A stretch of DNA of 64,000 bases from an uncultured Pseudomonadota bacterium (GCA_913061235.1 CAJXTB010000002.1:1-64000), one strand, 5' to 3'. Shown: positions 17,774-27,147, counted from the stretch's first letter. Made by a program: numbers and translations. The notes: generated by a model not told the origin, from the sequence alone.

Positions 17774-18862
17774 CTAGCCGGCGGCCCACAGCACGACGCC
17801 TCCAACGAGCATCACCGCCAAGAACACGCCAATGACGATGACCGCAGGGGACGGACCTGGCTTGCTAACCGCGGGGCGCTTCGCGGGTGCGACGGTTGGC
17901 GGGCGCACTTCGGCCGGTTCTGGCGTGTCGGGCATCAGGTGGCCAGACAAGAACTCGTGGGAGCGACTTGCAAGAACCGTCGCCTTGTCGTCCTCGTCCT
18001 CGTCTTCGTCTTCTGCGTACCCTCCGCCTGACACAGGCGTTGTGTCACGCGTTGGGGCAAAGCCCTCGGTGGCCTTTTCCTCTGCCTGGTGATGGCCGAA
18101 CGGTTGGCCAACGAAGGTTGGAACTTGCTCGGCCCACAAGGCGACGATGGCGGTGATGTTGTCGTGACCGCCTCTTCGATTTGCGAGGTCGACGAGGTAC
18201 TGCGCCCCGTCTTTCGGAGTGCGCTCTTGGATGATCTCCGCGATCTCTTCGTCAGAGACCAGATCGATGAGCCCGTCACTGGCGAGAACAAGCTGGTCTC
18301 CGGCTTGTAAGACCCAGGACTCCTGCAGAACGCCAATCTCAATGGGGTCTGCATCTGGAGCACGACCACCGATGGACCGGGTGAGCACGTTGGAGTAGCG
18401 GCTATTCCGGGCTTCTTCCTCGGTCATATCCCCACGGTCTACAAGGGTCTGAACGAGCTTGTGGTCGGTGGTCCGCGCGAGCATAGCCCCTCCGCGCATC
18501 CAATAGGCGCGGCTGTCACCAACCCAGGCCACTGTGGCTTGGTTGCTCTCGACATACACAGCGACTGCGGTGGAGCCGGGCTTGGCCTGCTTTGTACACA
18601 TTGCCAGTCGGACGGCGTTGTCGGCCGCAGTCAGTGCAGCTTGCAGGCGTGGTCGTGGAGGTAAGGACGACGACCTCACGGCATCGGTGATTGTCTGCAC
18701 CGCGAGCTGGCTGGCTTTGTCACCTGCTCCCATTCCGCCCATGCCATCACAGACAATGAGCAGTTGTGCCGTGTTGATCTTGGAGGTCATCCACGAATCT
18801 TCATTGCGTGGGTGTTGGCGACCGGGGTCGGAGACGCCATGGATGTGCAGTGTCGTACTCAT
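17774..18862 (-). CDS. PP2C-family serine/threonine phosphatase with C-terminal membrane anchor
   Basis: A second 362-aa anchored PP2C. Metal-binding and core motifs are R-N-E-D, V-C-D-G-M-G-G-M, G-S-T-A, V-G-D-S-R, A-S-D-G-L and G-G-H-D-N-I-T. An acidic D-E-D-E-D linker follows, then a Pro-rich stretch and a transmembrane helix at the extreme C-terminus. ATG 18862 gives the usual start close to the first strand; an in-frame GTG lies at 18907. The layout matches the 16685 gene, so the two may be diverged duplicates now in inverted orientation. The gene is divergent from the EF-G-like gene. Confidence 0.9.
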   Translation of the reverse strand: MSTTLHIHGVSDPGRQHPRNEDSWMTSKINTAQLLIVCDGMGGMGAGDKASQLAVQTITDAVRSSSLPPRPRLQAALTAADNAVRLAMCTKQAKPGSTAVAVYVESNQATVAWVGDSRAYWMRGGAMLARTTDHKLVQTLVDRGDMTEEEARNSRYSNVLTRSIGGRAPDADPIEIGVLQESWVLQAGDQLVLASDGLIDLVSDEEIAEIIQERTPKDGAQYLVDLANRRGGHDNITAIVALWAEQVPTFVGQPFGHHQAEEKATEGFAPTRDTTPVSGGGYAEDEDEDEDDKATVLASRSHEFLSGHLMPDTPEPAEVRPPTVAPAKRPAVSKPGPSPAVIVIGVFLAVMLVGGVVLWAAG

Positions 18863-18917
18863 GGGGCAAAGATACGACGCTCTGGGCGCCGGGGCATCTA
18901 TTGACACGCGATTTCGG

Positions 18918-18946
18918 TTGACCTGAAGACAATCGCACCGATAGTC
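18918..18946 (+). promoter_or_regulatory. Sigma-70-like promoter of the EF-G-like gene
   Basis: TTGACC (18918-18923), a 17-nt spacer and ATAGTC (18941-18946). Transcription would begin near 18953, downstream of ATG 18948. This supports translation from TTG 18969, which has GGAG at 9-nt spacing. Confidence 0.55.
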
Positions 18947-18968
18947 TATGACTACGGAGCGCGCACTA

Positions 18969-21107
18969 TTGGCCAGTAAGCCGACCGACTTCCCCCCTAG
19001 CTACACCATTGCCCTACTTGGGCACCGGTCCGCTGGAAAGACCACTTTGGCGGAGTCAGTGCTGCTGCTCGCTGGCGTCATTCGCTCCGCTGGATCGGTC
19101 CAATCTCGCACAACCTTGCTCGACCATGATGGAGCCTCACGTCGCCGTGGGGCCTCGCTTCAGCCGAGCTTCGCGTGGCTGCCGTGGGGCGACCGCGCGG
19201 TGCAGGTGGTGGATACGCCCGGGTCGCTTGAGCTCGAGCACACTCGCGATGACGTTCTGGCTGGGGTGGATGCTGCGGTGGTGGTCATTGATGGCAGTGC
19301 TGGGCTGGAGCTTGGTACGCGTCGTGCGCTCAAACAGTGTGAGCGCCTCGGGCTACCGGTGGTCGTTGTCGTCAACAAGTGCGACCGCATCGTCGCACCA
19401 GATGACGTGTTGGCGCAGCTTGCTGGCTGTGTGCCTGGAACACCACTCGCGTTGACTCTTCCGGTACCGTCCGAGACGGGTGTCGGGATGGAGGGGGTGG
19501 TCGACCTTCGTCAGATGCGCATGTGGCGCTACCTGGATGATGCCTCCGGTCGCCATTCGGTGGAGCCGCTCGCCCGTCCAGAGCTGTGGGAGGCGGCTCA
19601 CGACCGTCTGACCGAGGCGGTCGCACTGACCGACGAAGCTCTGCTCGACTACTACTTGGAGTTTTTGGATCTACCCGACCAGGCATTGTCCGAAGGCCTA
19701 GCGAAGGCCGTGCAGCTGCGTGCCGTGACGCCTGTCGTCTTCTGCAGCGCTACGCACGTTGTGGGGGTTCAGCACGTCATCGACGCCGTTCGGGACGCGC
19801 TTCCAGCGTCAGATGAAGCAGCTGCAGAGCTCGTCTCAGCCTTCAGTGAGAGGCGGGCTGCATCACCAGATGGACCCTTTGTCGCGCAGGTCTTGGCCAC
19901 AGCGCTCGATGAGCAGGGCCAGCCGTACGCTGTGTGTCGTGTGCGCTCGGGTGCCGCATCCCGAAAGACAAGTTGGACGCTCTACGGCGAGACGCGCGGT
20001 CGTCGAGTCAACAAGCTGTACCAGCTCCGTGGCGGTCGTCGTAAGGTCGCCCAGCAGGCTCCGCATGGCAGCATCGTCGCTACTTGGGACCTCCCGGGTG
20101 TCGCGGCGGGGGACTTCTTGTCCGAGACTGGAACGTGGCGCATGGACGCCCCGAAAAAGCCGAGTCGCGAAGAGGCGGTATGGCTGGTCCCAGACAGTGC
20201 GTCCGACGAACGGCGGCTGGACAAGGCGCTGACCGTTCTATGCCAGGTGGATGGTTGGCTTGAGGTTCGTCGTGACACGCTGACGGACGGCGTGGTCCTT
20301 GCGGGTCTGTCCAAACTTCAGCTCACACTGGCGGCAGAGCACCTCGCCACCCTGGGCGTTCAGGTGCACACACGGGACGTGCCCATTGGCTACCGTGAGC
20401 TGCCTTCGGCAACCGTTCGCGACGTGCACGGAACCCATCAGCGGACCGACTCCGACGACGGCATTGTCGAGTACGGGCATGTGGTGGTCGACCTGATTCC
20501 GACATCACCGGACACGCCTCTGCGCTTTGTCGCGGCCTGTGACCCGCAAGACCTGCCTGCGACCTACCATGCAGCCGCGGAGGAGGGGGCCCGCCGTGCT
20601 CTAGAGGCGGGGCCGCTCGCTGGATACCCGGTGACCGGCGTACAGGTGGTTGTCACCGGCGGTGGCTACAACGCCATCTTCACCACGGAAGAGCACATCA
20701 CAATTGCGGCTGAGAAGGCCGTACGTGCTGCACTGGAGCGGACCGGAACTGCGCTAGTGGAACCCTGGCTGACCGCTTCGCTCACCGTCTCGGCAGATCA
20801 TGTAGGCGCCTGTCTTGCTGCTACCGGTGCACACCGTGGACGGGTTGCCGGTGTGGACAGCGGAGCAGAGTCCACCGTCATCACGGTAGCGGTACCGCAG
20901 CGCGAGTGGCGACGCATGCGCGACCAGCTGTCATCCGTGACTGCGGGTACCATCACCGTTCAGACCGCTTTCGATCACTACGAAGATGTGCCTAGCAATG
21001 ATGCCCGTAAACTCGTGGGTAGCAGTCCGGTTTCGCCCGGCCGAACCGGACAGCTAGAGTCGTCATCGGCGGCTGTGAGCAAGCGCGCTCATGCACGCAC
21101 TCGTTAG
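18969..21107 (+). CDS. EF-G-like translational GTPase paralogue
   Basis: A 712-aa protein with elongation factor G architecture: GTPase domain (G1 G-H-R-S-A-G-K-T-T, G3 D-T-P-G-S, G4 N-K-C-D-R), domain II, and C-terminal domains III-V. It departs from true EF-G at key sites: the switch I R-G-I-T-I motif reads R-G-A-S-L, and the catalytic His of D-T-P-G-H is Ser. It is therefore a specialised paralogue (EF-G-like, FusA2-type), perhaps a slow or inactive GTPase with a regulatory role. The start is TTG 18969 by promoter and ribosome-site position; ATG 18948 is the alternative. It is monocistronic or leads into phoH, 82 bases away. Confidence 0.82.
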   Translation: MASKPTDFPPSYTIALLGHRSAGKTTLAESVLLLAGVIRSAGSVQSRTTLLDHDGASRRRGASLQPSFAWLPWGDRAVQVVDTPGSLELEHTRDDVLAGVDAAVVVIDGSAGLELGTRRALKQCERLGLPVVVVVNKCDRIVAPDDVLAQLAGCVPGTPLALTLPVPSETGVGMEGVVDLRQMRMWRYLDDASGRHSVEPLARPELWEAAHDRLTEAVALTDEALLDYYLEFLDLPDQALSEGLAKAVQLRAVTPVVFCSATHVVGVQHVIDAVRDALPASDEAAAELVSAFSERRAASPDGPFVAQVLATALDEQGQPYAVCRVRSGAASRKTSWTLYGETRGRRVNKLYQLRGGRRKVAQQAPHGSIVATWDLPGVAAGDFLSETGTWRMDAPKKPSREEAVWLVPDSASDERRLDKALTVLCQVDGWLEVRRDTLTDGVVLAGLSKLQLTLAAEHLATLGVQVHTRDVPIGYRELPSATVRDVHGTHQRTDSDDGIVEYGHVVVDLIPTSPDTPLRFVAACDPQDLPATYHAAAEEGARRALEAGPLAGYPVTGVQVVVTGGGYNAIFTTEEHITIAAEKAVRAALERTGTALVEPWLTASLTVSADHVGACLAATGAHRGRVAGVDSGAESTVITVAVPQREWRRMRDQLSSVTAGTITVQTAFDHYEDVPSNDARKLVGSSPVSPGRTGQLESSSAAVSKRAHARTR

Positions 21108-21189
21108 CCCCCGCAGGTTGCTGTGAGCGCGGTGCCTAATGGGCGCGGCGTCGTCGCCAATTTCTCCAGCGCTATCGCCGTTATCGCAT

Positions 21190-22227
21190 ATGGTAACGCC
21201 GTTATTGCTAGCCATATCGCTTGCGAGGTACCGCATCCCAACGTCCCCTGAGTCCGTCGTTCAAGCCACCAAAGAACATGTTCTCTCGTTCGACGATAAT
21301 GACCGCGTCCGCCAACTGTGTGGGGAGTTCGGTGCGTATCTGCGAATGGTCGAAGAGAAGTCCGGCGCCACTCTGACACAGCGTGGCACCACGATTCGGT
21401 TGACGGGTTCTGCCGCTCCCGTAGATCTCGCCGTTCGCGTTCTTCAGCAGCTGTATGGATTGATCGAGTCCGGTTCTTCCGTTCGCGCCGTCGATGTTCA
21501 TACGGCACTTCGCGTGCTTAAGCATGAGCCGAAGGCAAGCCTTCAGGCTTACTTTGACGACGTGATCTTGTCCGATCTCAACCGTCGGCCGATCGCTCCT
21601 CGCAGTCCCGGACAGCGCGACTATGTGCGTTGCCTACGCGAGAATGCCGTGACCTTTGGTGTAGGGCCAGCGGGTACCGGCAAGACCTACCTGGCGGTCG
21701 CTGCGGCGGTCGCGGCCCATGCGAACGGCGACGTCAAGCGGATCATCCTGACTCGCCCCGCCGTGGAGGCCGGCGAGAAGCTCGGTTTTCTCCCAGGCGA
21801 TCTCACAGAGAAGGTTGATCCGTACCTGCGTCCACTGTTTGATGCGATGCATGAGATGATCCCCGGAGAGCGGGTCTCCCGCATGCTGGAGAAGAACGAG
21901 ATCGAGGTCGCTCCACTGGCGTTCATGCGCGGACGTAGCCTGAACCACGCATTCGTAGTGTTGGACGAAGCCCAGAACACAACGGTGGAACAGATGAAGA
22001 TGTTCCTGACCCGCTTGGGTGAAGGGTCCCGCATGGTCATCAACGGGGACCCGTCTCAGGTCGACCTTCCACGCGGTCGAGCGAGTGGATTGGCGGACGC
22101 TCTGCGCATCCTGCATGGAGTGGGAGGCATTGGAGTGGTACACCTAACTGCCGTGGATGTGGTTCGACATCCATTGGTCGCCTCCATCGTTCGCGCATAT
22201 GACAAGGCGTACAAGGACTCTCATTGA
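21190..22227 (+). CDS. phoH: PhoH family ATPase
   Basis: PhoH/YbeZ-type P-loop ATPase, linked in other bacteria to RNA metabolism and ribosome maturation with YbeY, which is encoded two genes downstream. An N-terminal KH-like region (about residues 25-100) is followed by the ATPase core with Walker A G-P-A-G-T-G-K-T, the conserved R-P-A-V-E-A-G-E-K-L-G-F-L-P-G segment, Walker B V-V-L-D-E-A-Q-N and G-D-P-S-Q. The start is uncertain: ATG 21190 (345 aa), ATG 21139 and TTG 21205 are all in frame and none has a clear ribosome site. The stop overlaps the pgpH TTG (TTGA). Confidence 0.88.
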   Translation: MVTPLLLAISLARYRIPTSPESVVQATKEHVLSFDDNDRVRQLCGEFGAYLRMVEEKSGATLTQRGTTIRLTGSAAPVDLAVRVLQQLYGLIESGSSVRAVDVHTALRVLKHEPKASLQAYFDDVILSDLNRRPIAPRSPGQRDYVRCLRENAVTFGVGPAGTGKTYLAVAAAVAAHANGDVKRIILTRPAVEAGEKLGFLPGDLTEKVDPYLRPLFDAMHEMIPGERVSRMLEKNEIEVAPLAFMRGRSLNHAFVVLDEAQNTTVEQMKMFLTRLGEGSRMVINGDPSQVDLPRGRASGLADALRILHGVGGIGVVHLTAVDVVRHPLVASIVRAYDKAYKDSH

Positions 22228-24584
22228 GCCTACTCGATGACCTGAAACTCACTCGAAGCGGCGGCCGACGATTGGCTGTTCTTCTATTGGTGTCTCTCGG
22301 AGTCGCGGCGTTGTCCGTGGATTGGGCAACCGCTCCGTCTGTCGAAGTGCAGATTGGCGACGTTGCCTCCCGCACCATTACCGCTCCGTACGACTTTCAC
22401 TACCAAGACACCGCAGCCCGCCGCCGCGACCAAGAGTCCGCCCGCGCCGAGGTCCTGCCGGTGGTGTTGTTTGATGAAGACCTGACCGAGCGTCTAGACG
22501 AACGCATTCAGACGGCGTTTTCCGCAGCTCGTCAAGCCCTGCCAGCGGACCCAGATGCGGACACTGGAGAAGCCCCTACACGCGACCTCGAGCCGGCCAT
22601 CGACACGTTTCGCGACCGGCTGTCCCGTCACCTGCCGTCTGGGACGTTGCTGCCTCTGGCCGAGGCGGGCTTTCCACCTGACGCTGCGCGCCTGACGCGC
22701 GAGTTGTTGGCGTCTGCGATGAGCGGGTACATCGTTGGAGATCAGTTCGGCGCTCTCGACGGCGTCGCACAGGTCTCGCTCGCTTCCCGAGACGACCTGG
22801 AGCGTTTGGAGCGCGCTGTTGTGGATGTCAGCGACCTGCGTGAGCCGTCCGATGCGCGACAGTCGGTAAGCATGGCGCTGATGGAAGCGCGGGTGAACGA
22901 GCCGTGGACCGAGGCCGCGGCTACGGTCGCCCGTGCACTTATTCAGAGCAACGTGGAGTTCGACCAAAAGGAGACTCTCGACCGCCAAGAGCGCGCAGTG
23001 GCGGAGATTCCGGTACGCACGGTCACTGTTCAGCGTGGCACGACGTTGTTCCGCAAAGGGGACCCCATCACGCCCCTGCACCGGCTTCAGTACGTCGAGA
23101 TGCAGAAGTCGCACACGGGGCGCGGTCGCTTTGCTGAGTTCGCCGGGCTCTTCCTCATCATCGGCTTCTTGACCAGCGCAGTCTTTTCGTTTGGCGCGTC
23201 GTCGGTGACACACTTCTCCACTCGGGTTCGCGACGTCGCGTCCGGTGGCCTTCTTCTGTTGCTCGTCGCCGCATTCTCGGCCGTCGTCCACTGGATTGCG
23301 CCGTCAGTGGCACAGCTTCTCGGGGCAGGGGCCACAGCGGAGTCCCTGCTGTGGGTGGTTCCCGTCGCCGGTATGGCCATGCTCGTGCGCCTGCTCATTG
23401 GCGTGTCTTGGGCCATGGCCTTCAACGCCGCTGCGAGTGCTACCGTTGTTCTGGTCACAGGCGGCGGCATCCTAGAGTTCGCCTACTTCATGGCGTCGAG
23501 CACGGTTGCTGCAGGTGCGGTGCATCACACACGTGAACGCATGGCGATTCTGCGCGCTGGCCTGTTCACTGGAACCGTCAACGCCGTCATGGCCTGTGTG
23601 CTGTTCTACTTGATTCGCTCCATGGCAGATGACGGCGCCGGGACAAGCGATGCACAGCTCGGCGCTCTGTTCGCCATGCTCGCTGCATTCATCGGTGGCG
23701 TAGGCTCGTCCTTTGTGGTCCTTGGACTGACTCCGTTGTTCGAGGCGCTGGGCTTCGTCACCGACTACCGCTTGATGGAGCTCGCCAACCTCAATCACCC
23801 GTTGATGCGTCAGCTGATGCTCCGCGCGCCGGGTAGTTACCATCACTCGGTTGTGGTGGGTTCCCTTGCAGAGGCGGGTTCGGAGGCGATTGGAGCGAAT
23901 GCGCTGCTGGCCCGCGTCGCTAGCTACTTCCACGACATCGGCAAGTCGCTCAAGCCCCAGTACTTCGTGGAAAATCAAGGTGATTCCGGCAACCGGCATG
24001 ACTCGTTGGACCCGCAAACATCCGCCGAGGTCATCATTGACCATGTGCTCGAAGGCGGGCGCATGGCACGGGAACACAACCTGCCAAAGCCCGTTCTCGA
24101 CAATATCTACATGCATCATGGAACGGGCCTGCTGTCTTACTTCTACGGCCAGGCACGGGCCAACGCGGAAGACCCAGATAGCATCGAAGAAGCCCGCTTT
24201 CGCTACCCCGGACCCAAGCCCAGTACGCGTGAAGCCGGCGTCATCATGCTTGCGGACAAGATTGAAGCGGCCACACGGACGATTGCCCAGCCCAACGAAC
24301 AGAACATTCGCGCGATGATTAAGCGCATCGTCGACTCGGTCATGGCGGACGGTCAGTTCAGCGAGTGTCCGCTGACAATGGCCGAGATCAGCACCGTGCT
24401 GGACACGTTCGTGAAGACCCTGCTCGGCATCTACCACCACCGTATTGAGTACGCGGACACCGCTGAGATCTCAAACAAGAGCCAGGGCGGAGTGGTCTCC
24501 CGGATCATTCCAATGCCGGTCCACACCGACCTCGATGACGATGCGAATACCGACTACGAGTCGGTGGAGTACTTGCCAAGGTAA
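22224..24584 (+). CDS. pgpH: PgpH-type HD phosphohydrolase with 7TM receptor domain
   Basis: A 786-aa membrane protein of the 7TMR-HDED type, whose characterised members (Listeria PgpH) hydrolyse cyclic di-AMP. An N-terminal membrane helix is followed by an extracytoplasmic domain (to about residue 300), seven transmembrane helices (about 300-510) and a cytoplasmic HD domain. Visible metal ligands are H-H-S-V near residue 540, H-D-I-G-K near 570, and H-V-L-E-G and H-H-G-T-G further on. The substrate in this organism is inferred from the family. TTG 22224 overlaps the phoH stop, and the TAA overlaps the ybeY ATG (TAATG). Confidence 0.88.
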   Translation: MSLLDDLKLTRSGGRRLAVLLLVSLGVAALSVDWATAPSVEVQIGDVASRTITAPYDFHYQDTAARRRDQESARAEVLPVVLFDEDLTERLDERIQTAFSAARQALPADPDADTGEAPTRDLEPAIDTFRDRLSRHLPSGTLLPLAEAGFPPDAARLTRELLASAMSGYIVGDQFGALDGVAQVSLASRDDLERLERAVVDVSDLREPSDARQSVSMALMEARVNEPWTEAAATVARALIQSNVEFDQKETLDRQERAVAEIPVRTVTVQRGTTLFRKGDPITPLHRLQYVEMQKSHTGRGRFAEFAGLFLIIGFLTSAVFSFGASSVTHFSTRVRDVASGGLLLLLVAAFSAVVHWIAPSVAQLLGAGATAESLLWVVPVAGMAMLVRLLIGVSWAMAFNAAASATVVLVTGGGILEFAYFMASSTVAAGAVHHTRERMAILRAGLFTGTVNAVMACVLFYLIRSMADDGAGTSDAQLGALFAMLAAFIGGVGSSFVVLGLTPLFEALGFVTDYRLMELANLNHPLMRQLMLRAPGSYHHSVVVGSLAEAGSEAIGANALLARVASYFHDIGKSLKPQYFVENQGDSGNRHDSLDPQTSAEVIIDHVLEGGRMAREHNLPKPVLDNIYMHHGTGLLSYFYGQARANAEDPDSIEEARFRYPGPKPSTREAGVIMLADKIEAATRTIAQPNEQNIRAMIKRIVDSVMADGQFSECPLTMAEISTVLDTFVKTLLGIYHHRIEYADTAEISNKSQGGVVSRIIPMPVHTDLDDDANTDYESVEYLPR

Positions 24585-25039
24585 TGCCCACTGTAGACGT
24601 CGATATGACAGAGGGGGTGACCCTACCACCGGGCGACTGGAGTGCGCTTGCTGGGCGTGTTCTGGAATACCTAGACAAGCCACAGGGCGAAGTCTCGCTG
24701 CTCTTTTGCGACGACGACGTCATTCAGCCGCTCAACCGAGACTGGCGTGGCAAAGACAAGCCGACGGACGTGCTGTCGTTCAGCCAGCAAGAAGGGGAGC
24801 TCATCGGCGACCCCAACCTCCTCGGGGACATCATCATCAGCATTGCCACCGCGCAGCGTCAGGCGGATGAGCGTGGGCATAGCCTCGCGCACGAGGTCCG
24901 CGTTCTCGTGGTGCATGGCTTGTGTCACCTGCTCGGCTACGACCATGAAGAAGACGACGAGGCCGAAGTGATGGAGGCGTTGGAGCGCTCCCTGTTGGGA
25001 AAACTCGATGAACACGACGTGTCCGTACATCCGGGTTAG
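24584..25039 (+). CDS. ybeY: Endoribonuclease YbeY
   Basis: A metal-dependent endoribonuclease for 16S rRNA 3'-end maturation and ribosome quality control. The signature H-G-L-C-H-L-L-G-Y-D-H holds three zinc-binding histidines, and the upstream conserved N-R-D-W-R-G-K-D-K-P-T-D-V-L-S-F segment is present. The 151-aa length is normal. It sits in the conserved phoH-pgpH-ybeY order and starts at an ATG overlapping the pgpH stop. Confidence 0.95.
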   Translation: MPTVDVDMTEGVTLPPGDWSALAGRVLEYLDKPQGEVSLLFCDDDVIQPLNRDWRGKDKPTDVLSFSQQEGELIGDPNLLGDIIISIATAQRQADERGHSLAHEVRVLVVHGLCHLLGYDHEEDDEAEVMEALERSLLGKLDEHDVSVHPG

Positions 25040-25068
25040 CCACGGGCTCCATCCTTCTGGAGCGTCAC

Positions 25069-26194
25069 ATGCGGGACGAGCTGCGGTCTGAACTCAAACC
25101 ACTTGCCGAGCGGGTAGAAGCGCTCTGGGGGCATCTTTGACGTCCGCGGCAAGCAAGAACGCATTCGAGATCTAGACCTAGAAGCGGCATCCCCCGAGTT
25201 CTGGGAAGACCCTAAGCGGGCCCAGAAGATGCAAAAAGAGAAGGGCGGCCTAGAGCGCGTGGTCAAAGACATGGAGGCTACGGCTGCCATGCGTGGCGAC
25301 ATCATGGCGCTCATTGAGCTGGCCGAAGAGCTGGAAGACGAAGACAGCGCCACAGAGGCAGCGACACTGCTCGCCACGCTTGCGGACAAGCTGCACTCCT
25401 TGGAGACACAGCGTCTGCTGGCCGATGAGCAAGACGAGCTGGACGCTATCGTTGAAATTCACCCCGGAGCGGGTGGGACAGATGCCGCTGACTGGGCGGA
25501 CATTCTCGTGCGGATGTACACCCGCTGGGCAGAGCGCAACGGCTTTACGGTCGAGATGATGGACTACTCGCCAGCAGAAGAGGCAGGCATCAAGTCGTGC
25601 ACTCTTGCTGTGCGTGGCCCCAATGCGTACGGATACCTTCAGTCCGAAACGGGTGTTCATCGCTTGGTGCGCATTAGCCCATTCGACCAGAACTCCCGTC
25701 GTCAGACGGCATTCGCCGCCGTGCACTGCATCCCCGAGATCGATGACGACATTGAGATCGACATCAACCCGGCGGACATTGAGCTGCAGACCATGCGTGC
25801 CAGTGGCGCCGGTGGCCAGCACGTCAACACCACGGACAGTGCCGTTCGATTGATTCATACGCCTACAGGGACCGTCGTTCTGTGTCGCGCCGAGCGCAGC
25901 CAGCACAAGAACCGGGACAAGGCCATGAAGATGCTCCGGGCCAAGCTGTACCAGCTCGAGCTGGACAAGCGGCTAGAAGCGCAAGCAGACGTCAACTCAA
26001 AGAAGAAGAGAATCGACTTTGGAAGTCAGATTCGCTCGTACGTGATGAACCCATACCAGCAGGTAAAGGACGTTCGGACCACTCACACGACTGGCAACAT
26101 TGACGCAGTCCTAGACGGCGACCTGACGCCGTTCATGGAAGCTTGGTTGGTGGGTCGTGCTGGTGGGTCGCTCGGAGATGGAGAATCCACATGA
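25069..26194 (+). CDS. prfB: Peptide chain release factor 2, made by programmed +1 frameshift
   Basis: RF2 recognises UGA and UAA stops. The first 23 codons from ATG 25069 end at an in-frame TGA (25138-25140). A +1 shift at CTT-TGA-C continues into the long frame that ends at 26194, giving about 374 aa. The decoding tripeptide S-P-F and the catalytic G-G-Q in G-A-G-G-Q-H-V-N are intact, and the sequence follows E. coli RF2 closely. The frameshift makes synthesis self-regulated by RF2 level. The stop overlaps the next ATG (ATGA). Confidence 0.96.
25124..25141 (+). promoter_or_regulatory. prfB programmed +1 frameshift site
   Basis: CTCTGGGGGCATCTTTGAC matches the classic E. coli signal, in which a Shine-Dalgarno-like G-rich stretch lies just before CTT TGA C. 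Slippage on CTT to TTT places GAC (25139-25141) as the next codon. The shift is favoured when RF2 is scarce and UGA termination is slow. Confidence 0.95.
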
Positions 26195-27141
26195 ATCAAG
26201 CCACACTTCACTGGACCTCGGACAAGGGATTCACCCTAGATCTCGACTCCACCGAAGAAGACGTCACCGTTCGCTTCATGGCGGTCACCGTTCCCGCAGA
26301 CGGCACCGACCGTCTACGCGAAGAACCGGTCGCTCTGTACAGCATGGACATGCTGTTCAACACCCACGTTGACGTCGGCCATGCCCCTGGCCAGCTGCAC
26401 ACAGCGACGGTCATGCTGGACGGGGACCACATTGTTCTCGGGGCTGACCTTGAAGATGCTGAGACCGGACAACAGCGCTCATGGTCCGTGCGTTTGCCCG
26501 TCGTTGTACCGGCAAACGCTCCCGCAAGTTGTGGCTTCGTGGCAGAAGAACCTGCTGAAGACGACCTTGACTGGGAAGACGATGGCGATTTTGAGATGCC
26601 TGCAGACATGCCGGCAATGCCCAGCGCACCCAGTGCGGGTGGAGCCGCAACAGCCACGGCAGCGGGTGGTGGCGGAGACGCTGGCATGGAGGCCTTGCTT
26701 CGCTCACTCATGAAGTCGGGCCCCCCCGAGCCCGCTTCAGGTGATTTCGACGAGCCCGATGACGCCGCACTCGCGGCGTTGGAACAGGAAGAGCACGACG
26801 ACGACGACGGCGAAGATGCTGGCGACGACAGCGGCATCAGCAGTGCGCTACTCGCCGCTCTGCTCGGTGGTGGCGCGGATGACGAAGAAGACGACTCGCC
26901 TGGCGATGACATCGAGCATGCGGTCAACTTCCTCCAGATTCTTGTGAACCGCGAGGGCTTGGCTCTTGAGCCTGGCTTCACCGTCAAAGACCTCGCCGCG
27001 GGTGCAGCGCCCATCTTGATGAGCCAAGCCCCAGCAGAGCGCATGGCCTCACAGCTGTCGAACTGGCTGCTTAGCCAAGACAGCGTAGAGGAGCTGTACA
27101 TCGATGACGAGAGTCTCGAGTCGCTCCTCGAGCAGTGGTAG
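26191..27141 (+). CDS. Acidic protein of unknown function downstream of prfB
   Basis: I do not recognise this 316-aa protein. Residues 1-115 form a beta-rich domain (H-W-T-S-D-K-G-F-T-L at the start). A strongly acidic, low-complexity middle follows (E-E-P-A-E-D-D-L-D-W-E-D-D, then Gly/Ala-rich, then E-E-H-D-D-D-D-G-E-D), broken by two short predicted helices (M-E-A-L-L-R-S-L-M, and S-S-A-L-L-A-A-L-L). A helical C-terminal domain covers about residues 245-316. There is no signal peptide or membrane helix. ATG 26191 overlaps the prfB stop, so it is translationally coupled to RF2, and the avidin-like gene follows after 6 bases. Confidence 0.75.
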   Translation: MNQATLHWTSDKGFTLDLDSTEEDVTVRFMAVTVPADGTDRLREEPVALYSMDMLFNTHVDVGHAPGQLHTATVMLDGDHIVLGADLEDAETGQQRSWSVRLPVVVPANAPASCGFVAEEPAEDDLDWEDDGDFEMPADMPAMPSAPSAGGAATATAAGGGGDAGMEALLRSLMKSGPPEPASGDFDEPDDAALAALEQEEHDDDDGEDAGDDSGISSALLAALLGGGADDEEDDSPGDDIEHAVNFLQILVNREGLALEPGFTVKDLAAGAAPILMSQAPAERMASQLSNWLLSQDSVEELYIDDESLESLLEQW

Positions 27142-27147
27142 GGCGCC

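Noticed and set aside
25229-26194. prfB as a truncated gene starting at ATG 25229
   Set aside because: The upstream 23 codons, the slip site CTTTGAC and the frame after it reconstruct a full RF2 N-terminus.
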